From NCBI RefSeq assembly GCF_001570565.1, contig NZ_BBXE01000047.1, positions 1 to 64,000 on the forward strand: a DNA stretch of 64,000 nucleotides. Reading direction: 5' to 3'. Shown one piece after another: positions 57,790-64,000 of this stretch. Source of the DNA: Herbidospora yilanensis. GTDB taxonomy: Bacteria > Actinomycetota > Actinomycetes > Streptosporangiales > Streptosporangiaceae. Made by a program: the position numbers and the translations under genes. The notes beneath the pieces were generated by a model, which was given only the letters and a program-made list of their open reading frames with translations, did no database searches and had not been told where the DNA came from. Each line of letters opens with the position of its first letter. Within the stretch, counting starts at the first letter, position 1.

Positions 57790-58545
57790 GTGGCAGAGCA
57801 GACGAGCGGCGTGGAGCGGGCGGCGGCCCCTTATCGGCCCGGATACGAGGTGGCGGCGGAGCAGGTGCTGGAGCTGATCAGCCGGCTGCGGCTGCGGCCG
57901 GGTGACCGCATGCCCACGGAGATAGACCTGGCGCAGCGGCTGGGCACCAGCCGCACGGTGGTCCGCGAGGCGGTGAAGATCCTGTCCGCCCTGGGCCGGG
58001 TGCGGGCGCACAAGGGGCGCGGCCTCTATGTGGCCGACGACGAGGGCATGCTCGGGACCGGCCGGTGGGCGCCGTTCTTCCTCCCGACCGACCTCGACCA
58101 CGTCTACATGCTGTTCGAGTTCCGGCGTACCCAGGAGATGGAGACCAGCCGCCTGGCCGCGCGCCGGGCCACGCCCGCGGAGCTGCACGAGATCGAGAAG
58201 GCCGCGGGCGTCTGCCGGCATGGGTTCGACACCGACCGCGGAGACCTGTTCAACGAGGGCGACGACGCCTTCCACACGGCCATCGCGACGGCGTCCCACA
58301 ACATGTTCCTTCAGGTGGCCGTCAGGGAGGCACGGCGGCTCCAGGCGCAGTCGAGCCTGATCGGCATGAGCGGCTCGATCGGCGGCCACGCGGCCAAGGC
58401 GGTCGAGGAGCACGAGGCCATCTTCCAGGCGATCCGCGTCGGCGACGCCGAGGCCGCGGCGGAGGCCGCCGCCGCCCACATCGACAACACCCTGGCGGAC
58501 TATCGGAGAGAGATTCAGCAACGGATCTTCTCGGCGACCGAATAA
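57790..58545 (+). CDS. GntR-family regulator (FadR/FCD subfamily)
   Basis: The protein of about 251 residues: winged helix YEVAAEQVLELISRLRLRPGDRMPTEIDLAQRLGTSRTVVREAVKILSALGRVRAHKGRGLYV, then an all-helical FCD effector domain with metal-binding His residues (AFHTAIATASHN, VEEHEAIFQAI). FCD regulators sense sugar acids and similar carboxylates. GTG 57790 may be leaderless, since TACTCT at 57777-57782 would place the transcript start on it; ATG 57757 is an alternative. It precedes the ABC import operon and probably controls it. Confidence 0.85.
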   Translation: MAEQTSGVERAAAPYRPGYEVAAEQVLELISRLRLRPGDRMPTEIDLAQRLGTSRTVVREAVKILSALGRVRAHKGRGLYVADDEGMLGTGRWAPFFLPTDLDHVYMLFEFRRTQEMETSRLAARRATPAELHEIEKAAGVCRHGFDTDRGDLFNEGDDAFHTAIATASHNMFLQVAVREARRLQAQSSLIGMSGSIGGHAAKAVEEHEAIFQAIRVGDAEAAAEAAAAHIDNTLADYRREIQQRIFSATE

Positions 58546-58549
58546 GTAT

Positions 58550-58564
58550 TGACGTAAGACGTCA
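58550..58564. promoter_or_regulatory. GntR-type operator before the ABC import operon
   Basis: TGACGT-AAG-ACGTCA is a perfect 6-base inverted repeat with a 3-base centre, directly after the gntR stop and 68 bases before the binding-protein start. ACGTAA (58553-58558) and TTACGT nearby form a second, overlapping pair. Confidence 0.6.
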
Positions 58565-58631
58565 TACGAATTACGTTCCGGTTCACATGAGCGGCCGGGC
58601 CGACCGGCCGCCGCCGGGAGAGTGAACAGCG

Positions 58632-59903
58632 ATGAAGCGAACCCTGTGCGCGGGCGTTGTGGTGTTAGCGTTAACGGTTGCCGGGTGCGGCAGTGCGACG
58701 AGTCCCGCGTCCACGCCGACCGGATCGGCCGCGGCCGGCACGACCAAGCTCGTGGTCTGGGACTGGAAGTCCGGTGAGCCCTACGCCGCCTCGTACATCG
58801 AAAAGGCGAAGGCCGACTTCGCCAAGAAGCACCCGAACGTCACCGTCGAGTTCGTGCCCCAGCCGTTCGAGCAGTACTACACCCTGCTCGGCGCCGCCAT
58901 GCAGACCAAAACCGGGCCCGACGTCATGCTCTTCAACGGTGGCGGCCAGATCCGCGACCGGGCCGACTCGCTGCTGCCCATCGACGAGTACGTGGCCGAA
59001 GACCGCTCGCGCCTGGCCGGCTGGGAGGCCTTCGCCAAGGACGGCAAGACCTACGCCGCCCCGGTGACGCTCCAGGGCCACCCGATCTACTACAACAAGG
59101 CCCTCTACGAGAAGGCCGGTCTCGCCGCCCCCGCCACGACGTGGGACGAGTTCCTCGCCAACTGCGACAAGATCAAGAAGGCGACCGGCGCCGCCTGCTT
59201 CGCCCTCGGCAACAAGGAGGGCATCGGGCCGCAGTTCTGGCTTTCCGGCCTCGGCTCGGGCGTCCTGACACCGGCCGAGTACGACGCCTGGATCGCCGGC
59301 CAGCGCGACTGGAAGTCCCCCCACGTCAAGAAGATCTTCGAGATGTGGAAGGAAGCGGGGGACAAGGGCCTCAACAACGAGGGCGCCAACTCCACGGCGA
59401 TGTTCACCGACATCTTCTCCGTCTTCAACACCGGCAAGGCGGCCCACATCATCGGCCTGATGTCCGACATCGGCCACTGGAAGGACTTCGGCGAGTTCAT
59501 CGGCCCCGACAAGGTCGGCGTCATGCTCGCCCCGACCGTCACCCAGGGGGCCACGCCGAGCCTGGCCTACGACGGCGGCATCGGCTACGCGGTGGCCAAG
59601 TGGACGAAGGACCCGAAGGCCGCGGCCGATCTGGTCCGGTCGCTGACCACCACCGACGCCCTGTCGTCCTTCTCCGCCGAGGCGGGCGCGATCGCGTCCG
59701 ACACCACCATCACCGCGCCCCAGGACGCTCCCGCCGTCGGCGTGATCGTGTTCCACCTCAAGACGGGCAAGCCGGCGCTGCACGTCGCGATGGACTCCAA
59801 GACCATCGACCTGATGGGGCGGTTGTCCCAGAAGCTGCTGAGCGGCTCGGCGACCGTCGACGAGGCGGTGGAGGAACTGGCCGCCTCCGACCAGGAGAAC
59901 TGA
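58632..59903 (+). CDS. Sugar ABC transporter solute-binding lipoprotein
   Basis: The 423-residue family 1 extracellular binding protein has a signal peptide with lipobox VAGC (Cys19). It then has KLVVWDWKSGEPYAASYIEKAKADFAKKHPNVTVEFVPQPFEQYYTLLGAAM, typical of carbohydrate-binding proteins. The signal region contains two TTA codons (58665 and 58671) inside a LacI-like palindrome TGTTAGCGTTAACG (58663-58676). It delivers its ligand, probably an oligosaccharide, to the next two permeases. No ATPase gene is seen, so a shared MsiK-type ATPase elsewhere is likely. Confidence 0.92.
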   Translation: MKRTLCAGVVVLALTVAGCGSATSPASTPTGSAAAGTTKLVVWDWKSGEPYAASYIEKAKADFAKKHPNVTVEFVPQPFEQYYTLLGAAMQTKTGPDVMLFNGGGQIRDRADSLLPIDEYVAEDRSRLAGWEAFAKDGKTYAAPVTLQGHPIYYNKALYEKAGLAAPATTWDEFLANCDKIKKATGAACFALGNKEGIGPQFWLSGLGSGVLTPAEYDAWIAGQRDWKSPHVKKIFEMWKEAGDKGLNNEGANSTAMFTDIFSVFNTGKAAHIIGLMSDIGHWKDFGEFIGPDKVGVMLAPTVTQGATPSLAYDGGIGYAVAKWTKDPKAAADLVRSLTTTDALSSFSAEAGAIASDTTITAPQDAPAVGVIVFHLKTGKPALHVAMDSKTIDLMGRLSQKLLSGSATVDEAVEELAASDQEN

Positions 59904-59907
59904 GCCG

Positions 59908-60873
59908 GTGCCGACGAGGAACACCTCACCGGTGGTCCGCCCGGGTAACCCCGGGCGGGCCGCCGAGGGAGGCACGAAGGAACGGGCCCGCCACGGCGCG
60001 GCCCGCCGCAGAGGGCGTTCCGAACGCCTCGCGCCGTATGTGCTGATCGCCCCGGCGGTGCTGATCATCGTGGCGCTGCGGCTCTACCCGCTCGCGCTGG
60101 GCGTCAACTTCTCCTTCACCGGAGACGGCGACGCCAACGGCACGGCGGTCGGCTTCGCCAACTACCTGGAGCTGCTCGACGACCCGCTGTTCCAGACCGC
60201 GCTGGCCAACGTGGGGCTGCTGGTGCTGCTCCTGCCGGTCGCCGTCGCGATCCCGGGGCTGCTGGCGACGTTCATCTACCTGAAGGTGCCGGGCCACCGG
60301 TTCTTCCGCAGCGTCTACTTCTTCCCCGCCGTGTTGTCGCCGGTGATCGTCGGGGCCATCTTCAACCTCATGCTCGCCTTCGACGGCCCGCTGAACGAGT
60401 TCCTCGGAGCGGTCGGCCTGGGCCCGGTCGACTGGCTGGGCGACCCGGGGGTGGCGAAGTTCGCCGTCGTCGGGGTGCAGATCTGGGCGACGTTCGGCAT
60501 GGCCCTGGTGGTGTTCCTGGCCGGCTTCGCCACGCTGGACTCCTCGCTGCTCGACGCCGCCCGCGTCGACGGCGCGTCGCTGCGCCAGAGCATCTGGCAC
60601 GTCATCATCCCGAGCCTGAGCCAGACGATCCAGTTCGTCTTCGTCACGACGATGATCGGCATGCTGACCTCGATGTTCGGCCTGCTCTACGTGATGACCA
60701 GCGGCGGGCCCGAGGGGTCGACCTACCTGCCGGAGTACTACATCTGGATTCAGCAGGGGCAGATGAACCGGCCCGCGCTCGCCTCGGCGGCCTCCACGGT
60801 CCTGTTCCTCATCATGCTCGTGGTGGGGCTGCTGCAGATCAGCGTGCTGCGCCGCGCGGGACGGGAGGACTGA
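59908..60873 (+). CDS. Sugar ABC transporter permease 1
   Basis: The 321-residue inner-membrane permease has six helices. The EAA-type coupling motif DAARVDGASLRQSIWHVIIPSLSQTI is near residues 215-240. It has a basic N-terminal extension of about 45 residues before YVLIAPAVLIIVAL. GTG 59908 lies 5 bases after the binding-protein stop. It forms a heterodimer with the next gene product. Confidence 0.92.
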   Translation: MPTRNTSPVVRPGNPGRAAEGGTKERARHGAARRRGRSERLAPYVLIAPAVLIIVALRLYPLALGVNFSFTGDGDANGTAVGFANYLELLDDPLFQTALANVGLLVLLLPVAVAIPGLLATFIYLKVPGHRFFRSVYFFPAVLSPVIVGAIFNLMLAFDGPLNEFLGAVGLGPVDWLGDPGVAKFAVVGVQIWATFGMALVVFLAGFATLDSSLLDAARVDGASLRQSIWHVIIPSLSQTIQFVFVTTMIGMLTSMFGLLYVMTSGGPEGSTYLPEYYIWIQQGQMNRPALASAASTVLFLIMLVVGLLQISVLRRAGRED

Positions 60874-61694
60874 TGCGGCGCCTCGCCAAGTGGGTGGTCG
60901 CCGTTCCGATGGCGATCCTGGCCCTGGCCACGATCTATCCGCTCGTCTTCACCGCCAACGTGGCCATGAAGACCCGGCGCGAGTACGTGCTGGACCGGTT
61001 CTCGCTGACCGACACGCTCCACTGGGACAACATCGTCACGGCGTGGGGCAGCGTCGGCATGGCGCGCTATTTCGCCAACTCGCTGCTGGTGGTGGCGGCG
61101 TCGGTGTTCCTGCTGCTGCTCCTGGGCTCGATGGCCGGATTCGCGCTGAGCAGGTTGCCGTTCCGCGGGTCGAAGGCCCTGTTCATCGGCTGCCTGGCCG
61201 CCCTGTTCATCCCGTTCCAGGTGATCATGGTGCCGCTGTCGCGGGTCATGGCCGACACCGGCCTCATCGACACCTATCCGGGACTGATCCTCGCCTACGT
61301 GGCCCAGTTCCTGCCGTTCACCGTGTTCCTGATGACCAGCTACTACCGGTCGGTCCCCAAGGAGATCGTGGACGCGGCCCGCATCGACGGCAACACCGTC
61401 TACGGCGTCTACCGCCGGATCATGGTGCCCATCGGCCGGCCCGCGTTGTTGTCGGTCGGCATCCTGGACGCCCTGTTCTGCTGGAACGACGTGATCATCG
61501 CGCTGCTGATGATGCCGTCGGCCGACCACCGCACCCTCATGGTCGGGGTCACCTCCCTGCGCGGCCAGTACACCGACAACGTGCCCACCTTCGCGTCCGG
61601 AGTGCTGATCGCCGCCGTGCCCGTTCTCCTCGTCTACCTGTTCCTCCAGCGTCAGATCGCCGACGGTGTGACCGCCGGTTCCACGAAGGGCTGA
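60873..61694 (+). CDS. Sugar ABC transporter permease 2
   Basis: The 273-residue second permease has six helices and the EAA motif DAARIDGNTVYGVYRRIMVPIGRPAL. The signature PLVFTANVAMKTRREY at the N-terminus is typical of the CUT1 MalG-like half. Its ATG overlaps the previous stop (TGATG). The dehydratase gene begins one base after its stop. Confidence 0.92.
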   Translation: MRRLAKWVVAVPMAILALATIYPLVFTANVAMKTRREYVLDRFSLTDTLHWDNIVTAWGSVGMARYFANSLLVVAASVFLLLLLGSMAGFALSRLPFRGSKALFIGCLAALFIPFQVIMVPLSRVMADTGLIDTYPGLILAYVAQFLPFTVFLMTSYYRSVPKEIVDAARIDGNTVYGVYRRIMVPIGRPALLSVGILDALFCWNDVIIALLMMPSADHRTLMVGVTSLRGQYTDNVPTFASGVLIAAVPVLLVYLFLQRQIADGVTAGSTKG

Positions 61695-61695
61695 C

Positions 61696-62847
61696 ATGCG
61701 CATCTCGGGGTATCGCGCGTTGACCACCGTCCATGATTGGGGCCGTCCCGTCGGGGACGCCAACGGTCTCTACGCCGACGGGGTCGTCCAGGTCCCGATC
61801 GTCGTCGTCGAGACCGACGTGGGCATCACGGGCGTCGGCATGGGCCCGCACGTGGAGATCGACTCGATCTTCTCCGCGCTGGAGGGAGAGGATCCACGCG
61901 GCGTGACGGCGCTCTACGACCGCATGCTGCGGCGGACCTTCAAGGCCGGCCACGCGGGAACCGTGTTCGGCACCATCGGGGCGCTCGACACCGCCCTGTG
62001 GGACATCAAGGCCAAGGCGGCCGGCGAACCGTTGTGGCGCCTGCTCGGCGGGCGCGACCGGCGGGTGCCCGCCTACGCCTCCGGCCTGGACATCGGCCTG
62101 GACGACGCCGGGCTCGTCAGCCTGTACAAGGAGTACGCCGAACGCGGCCTGCGCGCCGCCAAGCTCAAGGGCGGCCTGGACGTCGACCGCGACCGCGACC
62201 GCCTGACCCTCGTGCGCGACGTGCTCACCGAGGCGGGGAACGGCGCCCGGCCGGGGTTGATGCTCGACGCCAACGAGGCCTGGTCACGCAAGCAGGCGGT
62301 CCGCCACGTGGCCGAACTGGAGCGCACCCTGGACCTGACCTGGGTCGAGGAGCCCGTCCGGCGCTGGGACGCCGACGGCCTCGCGGCGGTGGGCCGGGGG
62401 GTGCGCGCCGCGGTCGCCACGGGGGAGAACCTCACGGGGCTGGAGCAGTTCCGGCCCCTGATCACGGCCGGCGCCGTCGACGTCGTCCAGACGGCGGCGG
62501 TCTGGGGGGTCACCCACTTCCTGCGCGTGTCGGCGCTGGCGCACGCCTACGACCTGCCCGTCAGCCCGATCGGCACCACCCCGTTCGGGCTGCTGCACGC
62601 CGCCACGTCGGTGCCGAACCACCTGGTCACCGAATTGCAGGATCTCCGGCCGCCGACCGGGCTGGTCCTCGACGTGTCCGTCGAGGACGGCGCGTTCGTC
62701 CTGGGCGACACGCCGGGGGTGGGCGTCACGCTCGACGAGGACGCGATCGGGGCCATCACCGACGGCCCGGTCACCCGCGCCTACGACAGCCCGGCCGTCC
62801 GCCCCGGGCTGGCCGGCCTGCGGTTGCTGGCTCCCCGCGTGCACTGA
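61696..62847 (+). CDS. Enolase-superfamily (mandelate racemase-like) sugar-acid dehydratase candidate
   Basis: The 383-residue protein has a lid domain and a barrel. Metal ligands are Asp191 in MLDANEAWS, Glu218 in WVEEPV and Glu244 in ATGENLTG. A KxK pair (Lys156, Lys158 in AAKLKGG) supplies the base. At the place where most racemase-type members have the His of the His-Asp dyad, I read SPIGTT with Ile292, so the second base is absent or replaced. It lies directly after the sugar importer, so it should act on an imported acid sugar. The exact substrate is unknown. Confidence 0.82.
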   Translation: MRISGYRALTTVHDWGRPVGDANGLYADGVVQVPIVVVETDVGITGVGMGPHVEIDSIFSALEGEDPRGVTALYDRMLRRTFKAGHAGTVFGTIGALDTALWDIKAKAAGEPLWRLLGGRDRRVPAYASGLDIGLDDAGLVSLYKEYAERGLRAAKLKGGLDVDRDRDRLTLVRDVLTEAGNGARPGLMLDANEAWSRKQAVRHVAELERTLDLTWVEEPVRRWDADGLAAVGRGVRAAVATGENLTGLEQFRPLITAGAVDVVQTAAVWGVTHFLRVSALAHAYDLPVSPIGTTPFGLLHAATSVPNHLVTELQDLRPPTGLVLDVSVEDGAFVLGDTPGVGVTLDEDAIGAITDGPVTRAYDSPAVRPGLAGLRLLAPRVH

Positions 62848-62882
62848 CGTCCGCGCGTCCGCGCCGGAAGAAAGGATCTGCC

Positions 62883-64000
62883 GTGTCTCTCTCACCCGTG
62901 GTCGTCACCGTCGCCCCCACCGGCGCCGGGAACGCCGACGACGCCGGGCCCGGCAGGCGGAACCGCCCGCTCGCGACCCTGGGGGAGGCGCGGCGCCGGG
63001 TGCGCGCCGCCCTCGCCCAGGGCCATCTCGACGTGACCGTGGAACTCCTCGACGGCGTGCACCGGCTGACCGAGCCGCTGCGGCTGGACGCGGCCGACTC
63101 CGGCCGCGACGGCCACCCCGTGACCTGGACGGCGGCCCGCGGCGCCGAGCCGGTGATCAGCGGCGCCGTCCCGGTCACCGGCTGGGAGCCCGACGACCCC
63201 GCGACCGGCGTCCACCGGGCCCGGGTGGACGCCGGACCCGACACCCGCCAGCTCTACGTCGACGGCGTGCTCGCGCGGCGGGCCCGGATCGGCCTGCCGC
63301 GCGAGCACGTCACGCTCACCGCCACCGGCCTCACCCTGGACGACCCCGCGCTGGCGTGGCTGGCCGGCCTGCCCGACCAGGGCCGCGTCGAGTTCCAGGC
63401 GACGTCGGCTTTCACCAACCGGTTCGCCCCGGTCGAGCGCATCACCGGGGCGACCGTCGTCATGCGGCAGCCGGCGTGGGACAACAACACCTACGGCTAC
63501 GACACCCTCCAGGCGCCGATGCGCGTCCCGGAGTACTTCCTGGTCAACTCCCGGAGCTTCCTGAACGAACCCGGCGAGTGGTACCTGGACCCCACGTCGG
63601 GCACGCTCTACTACCGGCCGCTCCCGGGGCAGGACCTGGCCACGGCGCGGGTCGAACTGCCGCGCCTGGAGTCGCTGCTGGAGGTCGGCGGCACCTACGA
63701 CGAACCGGCCCGCAACCTGCGGTTCGAGAACCTGGCCTTCACCGGCACCACGTGGTTGCGCCCGTCGTCCTCCGACGGCTACGCCAACCAGCAGACCGGC
63801 GCCTTCATCGCCGGCCCGCAGCCGCACCGACCGGCCGACGCGTTCGCCTCGTGCGCGGTCGGCTGCGCGGGGTTCGAGGCCTCCCGCGACGGCTGGTTCC
63901 AGGTCCCCGGGGCGGTCCAGGTGTCGGCGGCGGAGGACGTCACGTTCGCCGGCTGCGCCTTCGTCAACCTCGGCTCGGTCGCCCTCGGCATCGGCAACGA
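62883..64000 (+). CDS. Beta-helix enzyme without signal peptide, cut by window end
   Basis: From GTG 62883, after a GAAAGGA ribosome site, 372 codons stay open to the window edge. The chain starts directly with VVVTVAPTGAGNADDAGPGRRNRPLATLGEARRRVRAAL and has no signal peptide. It then follows the secreted beta-helix protein closely: TRQLYVDGVLARRAR, VERITGATVVMRQPAWDNNTYGYDT, GEWYLDPTSGTLYY and LAFTGTTWLRPSS. So it appears to be a cytosolic version of the same enzyme type, downstream of an importer. The rest, including any binding module, is outside the window. Confidence 0.82.
   Translation, partial: MSLSPVVVTVAPTGAGNADDAGPGRRNRPLATLGEARRRVRAALAQGHLDVTVELLDGVHRLTEPLRLDAADSGRDGHPVTWTAARGAEPVISGAVPVTGWEPDDPATGVHRARVDAGPDTRQLYVDGVLARRARIGLPREHVTLTATGLTLDDPALAWLAGLPDQGRVEFQATSAFTNRFAPVERITGATVVMRQPAWDNNTYGYDTLQAPMRVPEYFLVNSRSFLNEPGEWYLDPTSGTLYYRPLPGQDLATARVELPRLESLLEVGGTYDEPARNLRFENLAFTGTTWLRPSSSDGYANQQTGAFIAGPQPHRPADAFASCAVGCAGFEASRDGWFQVPGAVQVSAAEDVTFAGCAFVNLGSVALGIGN

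Overview
The window is GC-rich actinomycete chromosome. Coding density is high, GTG starts and ATGA/GTGA stop-start overlaps are common, a BldC-type regulator is present, and there is a complete 14-subunit menaquinone-type complex I operon. A sporulating, soil-type actinomycete, plausibly of the order Streptosporangiales, fits best; the genus cannot be fixed from this sequence.

Layout. (1) 1-2.7 kb is decayed accessory DNA: the tail of a GntR/UTRA regulator, a small secreted protein, and an ISL3-type transposase pseudogene. (2) 2.75-6.5 kb is a system II cytochrome c maturation operon (thioredoxin lipoprotein, CcdA, ResB, CcsB). (3) 6.5-10.3 kb holds small genes: a membrane protein, a lethal-factor-like (ATLF) metalloprotease with a small acidic partner, bldC, a DUF4229 protein and a secreted beta-propeller. 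(4) 10.3-28.6 kb is the respiratory core: menG, a menJ-like reductase, nuoA-N and a long-chain polyprenyl diphosphate synthase. A perfect Rex (NADH sensor) operator precedes menJ-nuo. The genes link quinone synthesis, quinone reduction and proton pumping. (5) 28.6-30.9 kb holds rarD, msrA and a monooxygenase-like gene.

(6) 30.9-35.6 kb is a gene graveyard. It contains fragments of a CBM2 domain, an NAD-dependent epimerase and a luciferase-like oxidoreductase. It also holds three antitoxin/PIN toxin pairs; in two of them the toxin is frameshifted while the antitoxin stays open. (7) 35.5-39 kb holds a PadR/membrane protein pair with a palindromic operator, a secreted TNT-type (NAD+ glycohydrolase) toxin and a PaaX regulator.

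(8) 39-64 kb is a plant-polysaccharide island. It encodes a GH10 xylanase, three CE1-type esterases and another alpha/beta hydrolase carrying CBM2 or CBM13 modules, a subtilisin inhibitor, and MarR, AraC, PaaX and GntR regulators. An inserted aromatic-acid block has an amidohydrolase, an MFS symporter and an acyl-CoA ligase. At the end lie a sugar ABC importer, an enolase-superfamily dehydratase and two beta-helix enzymes, one secreted and one apparently cytosolic and cut by the window end. The genes suggest extracellular release of xylo-oligosaccharides and hydroxycinnamates, import of both, and internal catabolism. Six genes of this island carry rare TTA codons near their 5' ends. I saw none in the respiratory operon, which suggests bldA-type control or operator constraints.
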